Shown here in pieces: positions 41,901 to 54,700 of a stretch of 64,000 nt of DNA (the stretch's first letter is position 1; every line of letters starts with the position of its first letter). Made by a program: the position numbers and the translations under genes. Below the pieces are notes generated by a model, which worked only from the letters and a program-made list of their open reading frames with translations, had not been told where the DNA came from and searched no databases. This stretch comes from Climacium dendroides (lineage: Eukaryota > Streptophyta > Bryopsida > Hypnales > Climaciaceae): positions 13,934,001 to 13,998,000 of the forward strand of contig OX467088.1 in assembly GCA_950106755.1 (NCBI GenBank), given 5' to 3'.

Positions 41901-43036
41901 CCTCAAATGGCAGGCAATTGAAATGGGTCATTCTATCCTTAAGAGTGGATTCAAACGGGAAACAAATATTTGGCATGTCCCTTTTCTATTCGTGTTCCAA
42001 CTCTCGTATCCTTCTCTATTTCTGTCTTTACATATTGGAAGAGATAAAAAGCAAAAGAGGCACTAAACTATGCCCACATGAGGGTTGAAATTTTCATATG
42101 TCGTGTAAATATCAAATGCCAGCTAGACGTCTGGAACCAAAATGCATGGCAGGGTACCCTACACATTACGATCAGACTTTCGCATTCCACCGACCACAGG
42201 CCATTTACGTCCCCTTAGAGCTGCACGGGTCGATGATGTAGCCTCCAGAGGATTTTCCATCGGTTCATGGCACCCACTCCTTTCCTTGAACGAATCAAAT
42301 TCTCCAGTGAGATCGTCACCGACGACTTGTCCGTCCAAAGGTTGCTCCTCCTGCTCCTCTTCATCGAATATTTCCTGCGGAGTCGAGACTCTGGTCTCCA
42401 GAAGACCCCGTTGTCTTCTCTGATGCACCGGAGTCAAAGCAGTAACGCTCCTGTTGCGAGCTTGTGAGTACCGAAATAGTTCCAACACAAACGCTCGACG
42501 GGGCACGCTTTCCGTAGAGATCGAGGGAGAAGTGCGAAACCTTGTTAGAGTCCAAGCCACAAACCAAGAGATGAGAAACAGACCGAGAATGTTGACAGCC
42601 CTTCTGCTAATGCGAACTTGACACCCAACCAAACTCTGCATCCATGTCCATGACTGCAACAAATCATTTCCGTGACTGAGTTGTTCAAACAGACATAAAC
42701 CACCTGGCGTAGTCTAATAACCGGAGTACCTTATCAGTTTCGGATAGATTAAATTATATCTCAACGTACCCGCCGTTGATTTTTGAAAATCTAGTTTTCC
42801 AATTGTAAAAAATTGAAATAGAAACTTTTGAATGAACAAGATTATGACTAATGCGAAATTCTATTATTCGAAAATAGAATACATTCGACACGTTTTGCCC
42901 GAACTGAAATGGTAAAGTCCCGCGGTTCAACAAACTTGAAAATCATTTCTGCAAATTATGGAAGCTTCACCTGATTAGGATTGTAGTAGCATTCTTCTTG
43001 ACGACATCGACCGCGCCAGGAAATGCCGTCCCTCAT
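35915..43036 (-). CDS. Membrane-anchored plant aspartyl protease (pepsin A1 family)
   Basis: Ten exons: 43036-42971, 42653-42178, 41775-41658, 41447-41209, 41027-40695, 40507-40261, 40026-39929, 39712-39598, 36415-36343 and 36024-35915. The model gives 1875 nt and 624 residues, with phase consistent at every junction. The N-terminal region has one hydrophobic anchor (AVNILGLFLISWFVAWTLT), then an acidic linker. The first lobe has ILDTSSGVTWVNC, the second YIDTGSGLTYL. FGC-like, CNF and the terminal ILGAEALSGHLLIF...GQIGW block fit the family. Such proteases act in the secretory system or at the membrane. The first catalytic motif reads DTS instead of DTG. The donor of the second exon (AA|GTCTGA) is weak, and the first exon is optional because an ATG at 42641 could also start. 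The eighth intron (about 3.2 kb) is filled with repeats. Confidence 0.72.
36780..37672. repeat. MITE-like element (about 890 bp) with TTAACCCCTAA-type ends
   Basis: Left end TTAACCCCTAAGGTCCCAAGG; right end GACAATGGGACTTTAGGAGT plus TAA, its imperfect inverse. The interior shares a core (AACAAATCCAAATGGAATGA) with 21070-21383, which has a similar right end. Confidence 0.5.
37988..38311. repeat. Inverted repeats CCTCT[A/T]TAATATCAC, possible small TIR element
   Basis: CCTCTATAATATCAC at 37988-38002 is mirrored at 38297-38311 (14/15). A further copy, CCTCTGTAATATCAC, lies at about 38237-38251, facing a GTGATATTAC near 38200. Likely a small transposon or nested copies. Confidence 0.45.
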
Positions 43037-43670
43037 CCTCAGAAGATGATCGCCCAACTACGTGATCTCTAGCAACGCAGTGAAGCGACAGCTACTAAAA
43101 TTTCCGTCAAACAGGTTCGCATCAGAATAAAGCGGCAGAATTTTAGGGTTTCAAGTGTTAAACTCAAAATAAGATCGCTTCAAAAAGAATTTGCTCTCAT
43201 GGTAACGTATTACACATATCTGTGAAATCATAACAAACAGCTATGCTACGAGAGACAATTGGCTCACTTTTCAACTCGAACTGTTCAATCTCCCTCACAT
43301 CCGCCGTAAATGTATATGTAGCTTCTGTCAATGCAAAACCTACTCCACTTTGGTCCAGATCCAGCAAACTTAAAAATCACTAATGAAAATCATTGAAGCT
43401 TCACCTGATTAGGATTTTAGTAGCACTCTTCGTGCCGGCATCAACCGCGCCAGGGAATGCCGTTCCACATCCTCAGAAGATGATCATCGAATACTGAATT
43501 TCTCCAACCGGGAGACAAAATTTAAAGTGTCAAGCAGATTCGCAACCAGAATTAAGCGACGGACAGCGATTCAGGGATCCAAGCTTAGAAAATTCAAATA
43601 CGAGAACCAAATTGAATCATATAAAAAATTGCTGTCATGAAATTACGCATGCAATGCTATGAAATCTTAG
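42950..43670. repeat. Tandem duplication over the first exon and leader of the aspartyl protease gene
   Basis: About 42950-43240 is repeated at about 43395-43670 (offset about 435 bp). Shared blocks include GAAGCTTCACCTGATTAGGA, ACCGCGCCAGG and CCTCAGAAGATGATC. The inner copy carries the 22-codon first exon (MRDGISWRGRC...). In the outer copy the same frame stops after ten codons or fewer (IPWRG then stop). Confidence 0.75.
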
Positions 43671-43875
43671 TGCGGCAAGGACGGAGCAGCAGTAGCAAAA
43701 TCTTAGAACGCGAGAGTGAATTGTACCTGCAATTTCTGAATGCGGAAAATCTGATTGCGAGGGGCAGGCCGGCAGGGCTTCATTCTAACCGTTTGGCATC
43801 TCAATTTCGAGCTTCGTTAGGGAAGGTATGAAAATCTCATCAACTCATTCAGGAATACATAATGCCAAGTCAGCA

Positions 43876-44417
43876 ATTTAACCCCTTGATGTTGACAATA
43901 CTTTAAAGGTAAATAAAACTTAACCAAGTTGCTATTTGAAGTGGTTTATATTTTGGGGAAATTCTCAATGCTATGGAAAGTCAATTTTGAAAATGAGCCT
44001 CAAATACACTAAATCTTGGATAAAAAGTCACATTAAAAATTCATTTTTAAGAAAAAAATAGTGTAGATTTTGAAAAGCCATAAACTGATTGGGGTTGTGC
44101 ATGGTAGGCCCTTTATCCTCATATTTTTTTGGTGATCAACTTTTTAGATTTGACATGTGAAAAGAATTTTGAAAGACTTCAAGTCACTTTTGCTAGTTTT
44201 AACACCCTCATGATCAAACATTATAATCTTTCAATCTATAAGTGATATTGTTGTGTTTTCTTTTTCTATGAGATCTCTAACATGTTTAGTTTGAATTTTT
44301 TATGGTTACAAATTTTTTATAAATATTGGTGCAACTCATCAAAATGTTGGCTTTTTGTTTAATTTAAAACAAATTCCTAAAAGCTCAAAAAAGGCTTTGG
44401 ACATTTAGAGGTTAAAT
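43876..44417. mobile_element. MITE of the TTTAACCCC family, copy A (about 540 bp)
   Basis: Starts ATTTAACCCCTTGATG and ends TTTAGAGGTTAAAT, inverse to the start. The interior matches copy B at 51225-51718 over most of its length, for example GATCTCTAACATGTTTAGTT and AAAATGTTGGC near the right end. No coding capacity. Confidence 0.7.
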
Positions 44418-45991
44418 GTATGATAATGGTACTTCTACCTTGTATTATGAACTACGTAATGTTCAAGTAGAGTCTCATTATGAAAAAAAACATGCTGAGA
44501 CATAGTAGTAGCAAGGAGATGTTATTGTTCATAATGAGACCCAATAGTAGCAAGGGGATGTTATTTTTCACAATGAAACTTAGACAAATTGTGCATTATT
44601 AGGCATGACATTGGCATTGGGTGGTTAGATCTTGGTCAACTATGCTCAATCAAGGGTCTAAAGTAAGCCATCATAATACTACTAAATATAGCCCCACATT
44701 ATGCAAAAGAGCATGCCTCTCAAGAGACTGTAATCTGTCTTCAGATGAGCTCCACTGTTGGTATGTTATATTGAGATTCTTAAAGCAACAACAACAAAGC
44801 AACTAAGTTCTAAAAACATTCATTAATACACACATCTATATGCTCATTTCTTAAATGTACCAATAGTGAACAAATGAGAATGTGGATACTTTAAAGTCTT
44901 ATGTGATTCCAACTTCAAAATTCATAACTAATTCCATAAATACCAAAAAAATATGAATTAATTTGTCTTAGATGCCAATTCCATTTTTCTTATACAAAAA
45001 AAATTATTGAACCATAATTTGACAAACTAATAAAAGAAACTGAAAATTGCAAATCAAAAGGTAAATGGTTGCTTAACCCTCAAAAGACGGACTGGATGAT
45101 CGAGGAAATCATCCCTTTGGTTACCCTATGAACCATTCACTTACAAATTGCAAAAGCACTCAATGTAAGTCAAACTACTATAGAAGACCTCTCCTTTTTA
45201 GAACAAAATCCCGAGGATGAATAGTTGTACTTTTGTCCGAGTTCTTTGTCATCCATCATATGCCAAACATATTGGTCAATGTTCAAGGGTTAATATCAAC
45301 GTTTAAGGGATAACGGACCTCCTACCTCGTTCATCTCAAGACTATTATGGCACCATTGGAGAAGCAGGTAGTAAAGAAAATGTCTTCATTTTGGGAAATG
45401 AAGTGCCACATTCACATAATTACGGTAGGAGTACCCATTTCCGACGGCCTCCTTGTAAATGATGGCTTCTTAGGTTGACCTATTGTGGGCAATAGTTGAA
45501 TGTAGTTTTCGTTGAGAAAGATTCTTTGTTTGTACCTTCTTGTCCACACTTCTGTCTTCCCTCATTGCATTGGGAGAAGCGCCAAAAAGCTAACCAAAGT
45601 AGATGAGTCAGATATGAAACCAGAATGGATTCAATAGAAACATCTATATTTATAATTGAATAAAATATTCATTCTTTAAGATTTTTTTTTTTTTTTAAAT
45701 TTAAATTTTCTTTCTTCCTCATCCTTATGTTTGCAACATCGAGTTCAGTTTCTGAACAAATTTCCCATGTTGCTAAAATGCTTAAGTTATTAGGAATAGG
45801 TACTTCTACCATTAAGTACTTCGGAGGACAAGTCACTCCACTGGTACCGGTACTAACGTACTGGCTATGTACCAGTGAACATATATCTGATATGTACCTA
45901 ACCGAAAGATATCCTGTCCTTGGTCCCCCACCCCCGAAAAAATGACCATGTCCCTAAATCTTGTCCTTCTTATGGGTGAGGGCCCTTATTA
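44418..45991. other. AT-rich intergenic DNA, no gene seen
   Basis: Holds a roughly 38-bp direct repeat (TAGTAGCAAGG[A/G]GATGTTAT) at about 44504-44580. No gene is supported. A 72-codon frame at 45727-45945 lacks any recognisable motif. Confidence 0.4.
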
Positions 45992-46130
45992 TTCAGTTCC
46001 CAAGCCTAATTCCGTTCCCTAAAAAGAGTACATGACCCATCCTTTCAAGGACTCATTCATCCTTTCAAGGACTCATTAGCAACTCCAAATTGATTTTTTT
46101 CAGGGAACGGAATTAGGCTTGGGAACTGAA
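45992..46130. repeat. 139-bp element with perfect 29-bp inverted repeats
   Basis: TTCAGTTCCCAAGCCTAATT and nine more bases (45992-46020) are exactly inverted at 46102-46130. The loop holds two tandem copies of CATCCTTTCAAGGACTCATT (about 46034-46074). The perfect arms suggest a young insertion or a hairpin-forming transcript. Confidence 0.85.
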
Positions 46131-48373
46131 TTTTTAAAAAAAAAATTGTTTTAGGGTCGTATAGCACTATAATCATCAAAAAATTGGATGAATTGCATTT
46201 TTCATAATTTTTATTATCCATGGTTGTACAATTAACCACATGAGGACAAAGCCTTTGTCCTTCAGTTGTAGTCAAACTTAAAAGTTCTACACTTTGTATC
46301 CTCCATTTCTTCTATATGTACAAGTGAAATTGTTTGGTTTAATTCTTTAAAGGTGAAGTCTATAATTATGCCATAAAAATTTTAGAATTTTTTGTGGAAT
46401 TTTCAAATTACCATGAATTTTTTAAGAGAAAATCAAGAAAATTCATATCAAATAAAAAACATGACAAAATAATTTAGAAATTTCAAGATAGAAGTATTGT
46501 TATATAAAGAATTTTTTTATGTCATTGCATATTTAGAAATGCTCTTATAGATCTTCAATTTCAATGAAATTTGAAATAATTCCTTATTTTTAAGAAATTT
46601 TTAAAAATTTCCAAATAGAGTAGAAACTATACTTTAAAAGTTTCATTTTCTTAATTTTGCTCAAAAGCCAATGAAATGAAATCATTTTGAATGTCAAAAT
46701 CAAGCTTTAACCCTATAATAATGGTCCATAACTAGTGATTTCAAGCCTCAAGTTGGCATCACTTTGTTTTCTATTCTTTTGCAACTAGATATGGATGAGA
46801 ATTTTTAAATTCATTTTTTAGAGATGAAGTCATATGTCTACTACAAGTTTTAGAATTTTTAAATTAGAAGTTATCATGAATTTTTTAAGAATAAAAATTT
46901 AAAATTTCAATCAAATACAAAATATATTTTTCTAAATGAAAATTTTAACATAAATGTATATTATAGAATGTAAAATATAACATTATGGAATAAATAGAAG
47001 CTATTATATCACTTTAAAATTAAAAAATCAACAAACCATGATTATAGGCCCAAAGTTAAAATTATCCAATTGGGTAGAAACTAGATTTTGTCTTCATTTC
47101 ATTAGTCAAACTCAAATTCAAAAAACATTTTTATGTCATAAATTCACATTTTTAAGAGAAAATAGCAAGAAATGGCCCAAATTTACTAAAAAGGGGATCC
47201 ACGAATTGAACATCTTCTTTAGAAAAGTTGATAAGACCATGATGAGAGACTTTGCAATACTATTCATTGAAAATGTACTCAAATACCCTCTAAATAGATA
47301 AATATTTTTTTCCATCCTACAATACCAAGCAAGTCATCCACTAGACATTTAATATCCCAAGTAGCACCATCCGGTTAAGGATAAAAGTTCTAAGTATTGA
47401 AATACATTGTATATGGTAGTGCACCATATTTATGATAAACTACCCCATTTAAAATTTAAAAAAACAACAAAAATGTCTTGAACTTGAGACTAATGTGGAT
47501 ATTGTATAAAAATGTTGCACCAAGAAAATCGGATGAAAATCATCCATTCTTCAATATGCACATTTGAAAGCCTGTTTGAGGTGAAGTAGCTACATGTGTA
47601 CATACGTTTGTTTTTGTTTTGTAGGTCAATGACTTCCAACAATGTATGAAATTTAGAATTTTTAAGTTTGCACGACCAAGAATCCTTAAAAGCGCCGGAA
47701 TGTTATCTCATGCATTGATTTTTGTAGCCCAACCCCGAAACCTAGGGAAGTGGACCTAACATGAAAAACCTACATGCAATGAGACAGTTGCGTGTCGAAT
47801 ATAAAGAACAGAAATAGTGTACAAAAGTATGTGCAAGCATAAAATCAATGCAAAAAGAGAAACACTGTTTGCTGTAGATAGGTCGGTCTTCTACCAGCAG
47901 TCCAGCACCCTCAATTCAGGCACAATATTCCAGAACCGGATTCCCAAAGACCCAAACAATTGACGGAGCTGGAAGTCTGGAACGTTCTTCACGAGATACC
48001 GACACCTAAAACATAGTTTCTCGTGGAATCGCCAGTTAGGACCCACAGGAATATGGTTACTTGCAGTAGTATCGCCTTCATAGTAAATCACAATCATTAT
48101 TGACAAGGAGGTACTAAACTGAGATACAGTATCTTCAGAACATAAAGCCAAAATCGTTCTGAATAGCCGATGAATGGACTTCCAAAGTTTACTGAGCATT
48201 ACATGTTTACACGAACGAATCGCCAAGCAGTGTCCCGCATCTTCCTCATAGCTTCCTAACCCAAACCTCCTCGTACCTCATTCTCGATACTTCAGTTCAA
48301 ACGCTTATTTCCCACGGACTAGACATTGCATTACAAAATCAAATACTCATCTCTCCCGATCTAACGCTCTCCA
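46131..48373. other. AT-rich intergenic DNA and 3' flank of the B-box-like gene
   Basis: Nothing recognisable to about 47700. The less AT-rich stretch 47880-48373 adjoins the stop codon of the B-box-like gene and is probably its 3' UTR. A 111-codon minus frame there (47891-48226) has no motif and is not called. Confidence 0.4.
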
Positions 48374-50224
48374 CTAGACAACAGAAATCCACGGTGAAAT
48401 TTTGCCCTGAGTTGTTTGCTTGAAAACCTGTTCAGACGCAGGTAAACTGGCACTCGGAGCATGCATTTTCACATCCCTGCATGGATGCAGTATTCAGTCA
48501 GTTCTTTGACTTAAACAATGCAGAGGATACATTCAGAATCATTGAGACTCCACAATATATTGACGCGTATATTGGAAAGAGTAGGAACAGAGTGATAAAA
48601 GAGAAAGAGAAGAAATATGGCACACACCTGAAGAGCCCTGAAGCTGCTTCGTAGTTGGCATGTGAACCCAAAGTCTTGTTCTGCAGAACGACATCAAAGA
48701 TGACATCAAATCAGTCCCAAGCATCCATCAAGCACGTGGTAGGAAATGAAAATTTCTCTCTGTAGACGGTTAGAAAATTTTGATACTTGAACGTATGACA
48801 CTGGTTAGCCACATCTTAAAAGAATAGGTCAAAATGAACTGCAATATACCTGTCCAAGTGATGTGGCAGCATGAAACATGCTTGCAAGAAGTTGACGGTA
48901 ATCTCCTGGGAAACTCTCATTGAAATACTCATTGTCAGATACAGACACGGGAGCCTTCTTGTCAACCTCCTTAACCGTCGTTGCTTCTTGGACAGTTTTG
49001 TTGAGACTTTCTGGATGTACAGCACTTTCAAGAGGTAGGGATTGCAGGTAGGGATCGCTACCGTCAGACGTATTTACACAATCACACGACCTCTCTTCCT
49101 TCATACAGTATGTACAGTCTTTCCACATAGGGATGGCGAAGTCTTTCTCGGTAGGAGCGCCTGAAACTTCGCCAGATCCTACTTCTGCAACCGGTTTCTC
49201 CCCCAAATCGGACGTCACATCAGCCCTGCAACATAACACGATGTGTCAAATACGACAGACTTGATAGTCTCCTAAAGAGCAAAGAGAAAACGCGTACATG
49301 TAGAAAAGGAACAGGAGCAAACCCTATACCTCGCTTTCACAGGTTCGCACTTCTTGTGCTTGTTGCTCTCCTGCTTCTTGGCACGCGCCTGAGACTTGGA
49401 TGAAGCCTTACTCTTCTGCCGCAATTGTTTCTGATGACTCCGTCGTGATAGGAAAGCAGGAGCGCGTTTATGACCAACGGTGTGGGATACTAAAGTGCAT
49501 ATCGGTTCCTTAACATCCGGATGCCATGTCACATGTTGCTTTTTACGCGGCCCCAGACCTGCTTTCTCATATCCACCCCGTAAGGACGACCTCGGCGGCT
49601 CCAACGAATTCTGCATATAAACAGAAAACACGCGGTAATGTTAGGTCAACCGGTTGTGGTTCTCCATAATAGAAAATTACAATTGTAGCCAGAGCTATGT
49701 ATGTGGTTGTAGATCTTATGAAGTGACCTACATCACAAGGTTGTATCAAACGCATCTCCGTAATAAGAAAACGGGATGAAACATACCGACGCCGCTTTCT
49801 CCAAGGTTGCCAAGTTTGATGTCTCCGACGTTTTGACAGTGCAATCGCCGACATCCCCGCCATCGTCACGAAATGAAGACGATCTACGTCCAGGCTCAGA
49901 ATTCGATGCACCTCTCTCCTTCTTCGATGCCCTCCTTTTCGTATTCTTGGGAGGCGAGGGTTTGGAAATCAAACCAAGATGCACGTTGCTGCTCCCATCA
50001 GCACCGTGTTCACATTTTCGCACTGACTCAGTGCGCGATACCGGAAGCAGGACTCGAAGGTGTCCGTGCTTCAAGCTCTTCAAGTTGTGCAAGTCCGTGT
50101 CACAGTCAAAGCACAAGGCTATCCCACAGTGCTCGCACCATAGCAGGTTGCTGGCATCCTCCTCTCGTCCAACGCCGCAGCTCCGACCTCCTTTGAGGCA
50201 AGTCGATATGTCATTAATGGACAT
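48374..50224 (-). CDS. B-box-type zinc-finger-like nuclear protein
   Basis: Six exons: 50224-49787, 49610-49330, 49225-48850, 48680-48628, 48476-48428 and 48406-48374. They give 1230 nt and 409 residues, every junction GT-AG and in phase. Residues 9-58 hold a B-box-like zinc-binding pattern: CLKGGRSC, then WCEHCGIALCFDCDTDLH (Cys30, 33, 38, 41, His46), His53/His55, and HLRVLL. The second half of this pattern matches plant BBX B-boxes well; the first Cys pair is spaced differently. Basic, Lys/Arg-rich segments (KNTKRRASKK; KSQARAKKQESNKHKK) look like nuclear localisation signals. A second Cys group (CTYCMKEERSCDC) lies near residue 275. No CCT domain is seen. BBX proteins act in transcription control through protein contacts; that role here is inference. 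Last exons are short and less certain. Confidence 0.65.
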
Positions 50225-51224
50225 CTGGATAACCACCAAAGGTTCACAACTGTGAGCACCAATGCAAACCACCCAAACTCCCAAACCCCAAGCCAACACA
50301 AAAACACCTCAGATCTACATCGCAAAACGCACACTCAAACTTCAAAAAACAAAGACTCGCCACCCTAACATAAAACTCCCACCACATATACATATCCAAA
50401 TTCTGCATATTAAGTCGTTCCCGCGTCAAAACCAAGACATACGTAAAATGCAAAGAAATGCTCAAAACCGGAACCAGAAAGCTTCTCGTCACAAACCTCA
50501 GATCTGCAAAGAGAATAAGAAGCACCGTTGAGGAAGAACAGAGAGCACCAAGCCACCGACTCCGCAACACCTATTAACACGTCGATTCACACCAAAAACG
50601 CTATATAGAACATGAGGCCGCCATATTTGCTGCAGCAAAAAACCTATTCACCACAAAACTCTGAACAACAAAACTCAGAAAGCAGGAATCAGCGATGGTG
50701 AAGACGAAGCGAGTGAAAGAAGAAAGAGATGCAGACAGCAGTCGCGTTTTATCAAACAAAACCCTTTTCCCGGCTATGGCGACGAGCATCGTCCTCCTCC
50801 GTCCCACATGTAATAAGATAGCAATCTGAAGAAACAGTAGATTTCGGAACGATATTCCTCCTTTTCCTAGATTCGGGACTCGAAGATGTACAGAAAAAAA
50901 GAGCCTGGGATCTTTCGCAAGAGAATTGATGATGTGGCGACGCACCTGTATTAAATCCGACGTGGAATCTGATTTGGAGGGGTCGTATTGGACAGACCTG
51001 GTGGCGGAACACAAAGGCAGAGACTGGTGGCAGAAAGTCTTGACTGAATGATGTGGAAAATAGAGTCCTATCTCTTTGGCTTTTTGGTCGACGAATGAGG
51101 GCGTTCGTTCAATCATTAGTTGGCCAACTTTTTCATCCAAAAAATTCAAATTTTGTCATTACTGGGGTTTATCTAAATCCTCGGTGGTTGGATTTGATGC
51201 ACTTCCGGGTTTGCAAGATTTTCC
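50225..51224. other. 5' flank / probable leader of the B-box-like gene
   Basis: Less AT-rich than the DNA beyond it. Minus-strand frames are open (for example 51149-50601) but show no motif and probably reflect composition of a leader or promoter. A TTTAACCCC-family MITE begins at 51225, marking the outer limit. Confidence 0.4.
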
Positions 51225-51718
51225 TTTAACCCCTAAATGCCCTAGGCACCAAATTTCGATGTCAACAATACTTTGGAGTTAAATCAAACCTAAATAAGTT
51301 GCTAGGTTTAGTAGTTTATACGTTTAGGAAACTCTTTTTGAAGTTGGATTTTAGCATTACAAATTCGATTTTGAAAATGATTCATTACGATTTTTCCATT
51401 CAAGACTTTGTGTAAGGGTATCCACTACAATCTTGACTTCCCACAGTGTTGAGGGCTCTTGAAAATGAGCCCCAAATACATTAGATATTGGAGAAAATGA
51501 TATTTAACACTCTCATGATTAAACATTCTAATCTTTCAATTTGTCGGTGATATTTTTGTGTTTTCCTTTCCCATGTGATCTCTAACATGTTTAGTTTTAA
51601 ATTTGTATGGTAACAACTTTTTAAAAATGGGTGCAACTTATTAAAATGTTGGCATTTTGTTCAATTTAGAACAAATTCTTAGAAGCTCAAAAAAGGCCTT
51701 GGGCATTTAGGGGTTAAA
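51225..51718. mobile_element. MITE of the TTTAACCCC family, copy B (about 494 bp)
   Basis: Starts TTTAACCCCTAAATGCCC and ends GGGCATTTAGGGGTTAAA, a perfect 18-bp inverted repeat with the match continuing imperfectly inward (TAGGCACC / AAAGGCCTT). Interior related to copy A at 43876-44417. Non-coding. Confidence 0.8.
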
Positions 51719-54700
51719 AGTTTCTAAATCTTGGGTTCTAAATGAAGCCCATCTTAAAAAGAAATCCCATTGTTTACTACCAACTAGTATATAATATAAT
51801 TATATGTTGGTAAAATTATCTATTAAAATACATATATAAATATATGCATTTTTGTAATATAAGAGTATATATATGTATGATTGTTTTAAAAGATATGTCA
51901 ACATATTTTTGAGATATTGATAAGTGTTGATGTACTTAAATTTTAATTGAAGAGATAGTATGGGACAAGAAGGTAGAGAGGCATCTTAGAAGGATGTTTG
52001 TCATTGTTAGATGTAGGTAATAGATAGTTAGTATTGTACATTAACCTCTTAAGGACCAAACATTCAAAGTTTGAACAACAGATGATTGCAAAGATGTAAA
52101 AATACAAAGAAGCTTGTATTTTTCATCCATTTAAATGTATAGATCCTAGGCATAAGTTCTCTATCGTGCGTACAATAAAGAATTTCTTAACTTACATTTG
52201 TAAATCTTTTACAATTCAAAGAAAATAAGTACAAATAACCTCAAAAACTAACTTTTTCAATACAAAAAATGATCCATCATGAAAAACTTAAACACTTAAG
52301 TAAAATATATAGTTTAAAAATCACTATAATTAAAACTTGGCATTTTGAACTTTGATCCTTGGAGGACAGAATGTTTATCCAATGGACATTTGAGTTTCAA
52401 GTAGATGTATGAAACCAAAAATTGACCGACCCGAGTTGACCAATGTCTTTAAATTTTTTATTCATGATGGAGACATTCATCCTCTTTGCAAGAATATAAA
52501 AGACATCCACATTGGATACATAAATCAAAAGTTTTTCTATCCCCCCCAAAATTGGGCAATTCGGGCATCTTTTGCAAAATTCTTCATTAACCCTTCAAAT
52601 TTGGTATGTACATAACAAACATGATATAATATACAATTTTTAAAATTAAATATTTTTTTAATGCAAAATCTCTCATTCTAAGAGGATTCAAAATACTACT
52701 AACTTTGCCAATCAAGTTTCAAAATTTCCTCATGGCACAAGAAATCATCAAAAATTTATTAGTGTATTCCTAATTTACTTGACCTCCATGTAGTGTAGGG
52801 TGATTTAGAGTTATTAGTCAAACCTCTTATTTGCTTTTGAAACTTTGCATAAGTATATCTAAATGGTTGTAGTGCACATTGATGTAGAGGCTCAATTTTG
52901 TATAGAATAAAAATTTACTACAAGAGGACTCAAGGCCTACTCACCCCATTTCATAGGAATGGAAAGAAGGGTTTTTTTATCTCACTTTAAACATTATAAT
53001 ATTTCAACCTATGAGATAAAATAGGGTGAAAATATTTCCACACATTTTCATAATAGTCTAATACACTTCTATCTGGTCAAATTTTTAAAAAGTGTATTTA
53101 TTATCAATTTTGTCCAATGTACTAAAAAATTGGCAGTTTTTGACAATTTCTGTAAAAATACACCCTAAGTCCTTCAAAGGTTGAAAAACAAAAATCTTTT
53201 AAACATTATGTTATATTAAAAAAAAATCTAAGTTGCATTTTAGTATACATTTTTATAATTTTTGTGATTTGGAATACCTTTAAATCTTTAAGTGAGTAAA
53301 TATTATTGTGATCTTCCGCTAATAGATTTAGTTTGATTGCTCTTATTCTAATTGATAGTAATAGTGATTAAAAATAGGATTTTTGTCTCTTATTTGTTTT
53401 CTAAAAGCATGTGTCTTGTGAGTAAAATATTGATGAGTTAACCCCTAAAGGTCCAAACACCTTTTTTGGCATCATAGCAATTTTGGATAGCTCACTACAA
53501 ATGAATTTTTTATTCCTTTTCTTTGAAAATTTCACAAAACATGTGCTTGAGGAATAGCTTTAAGGCACAATAATTTTCATAACTTTTGAATACACAGTTA
53601 AAAAATTGTTATATGATATATAATTTTCAACATTCAACGAGCAGCTTGGGAAATCCAAAAAAATTCTTTAAAAATCATTTAAAAATAAAATAAAAAATAA
53701 AATTTAGTTCTCTGTACTTATATATAAGTAGAAAGCTTTGAATCATTTCATTTCAATTAGTGAGATGAAAGTTATGAGGAATTTTAGTTTGCGGGTAGGT
53801 ATGGTGTTTAGAAATTCCATACCTTCAAATCCCCCTTTTACAAACTATAAAGCATTGTTGAGAAATGTGTTGTTCATTTTTTGGGTAGATTTTTTGGTGT
53901 AATTAGACTTTTCAATTTTTACTCTATGGTTTTGTAAGTGTAACCAAATAGTTAGGATTCTTCATCCATCAATGGAATTGAACATCTAAGTTTACATTCA
54001 AATTTATTGTTTTTCATTGCTTTACATCCTATTTGAAGGTTATTCCTATAAGATATGTGAATTCACAAACATTGTCTAATGTATACATCATGCATTGATT
54101 ACATAAGGATTTGGCCTAAAGTTTTCCATTCAGAGTAAGAACACATGATAATTAATATTATCTCTTACAAAATTTGCCCTTGGTTGTAGGCTTTGTGCCA
54201 TGAAAGTCACCATATTCTCAAACATTGAAAATAAGGTGCCTTTGACCTTTGAGCTCTACACTCATGCTCAGGGCACTTTATTTTTAGAAATGCTCTTGAA
54301 TAGGTGCCTTAGTCTATACAAATGGCATTTGAGGGTACACATACCTTATACAAAAGATGAAAAAAATCACACAAAGAAAGGTGGACATGTAAATATGAGG
54401 ATTGGGCCATTTCAAACAAAGGAAGACAAATAAAAGGAAGATACAATTTAACCTTGTAAGATACATGATTTAACAATGGGCATATGGGCAAGAGGTATTC
54501 AACCCATGTTTTTTGAATCTTGAAATCACATGGAAAGGAAAATAACTAGAAAATGATGTGAGTGTTGTAACATGAAGCTAACTTCAATATGGAAATGGAG
54601 ACAATAAAAATTCTAGAGTTCAAGTACAAGCTACAACAAAATTTGGTGCAAATGTCATGAGATTCAAAACTATTCAAGATTAGAAAAAACAAAGCCATAA

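Noticed and set aside
50601..51149. 182-codon minus-strand frame upstream of the B-box-like gene
   Set aside because: No domain or motif; lies where leader or promoter of the downstream gene is expected; starts without a supported ATG.
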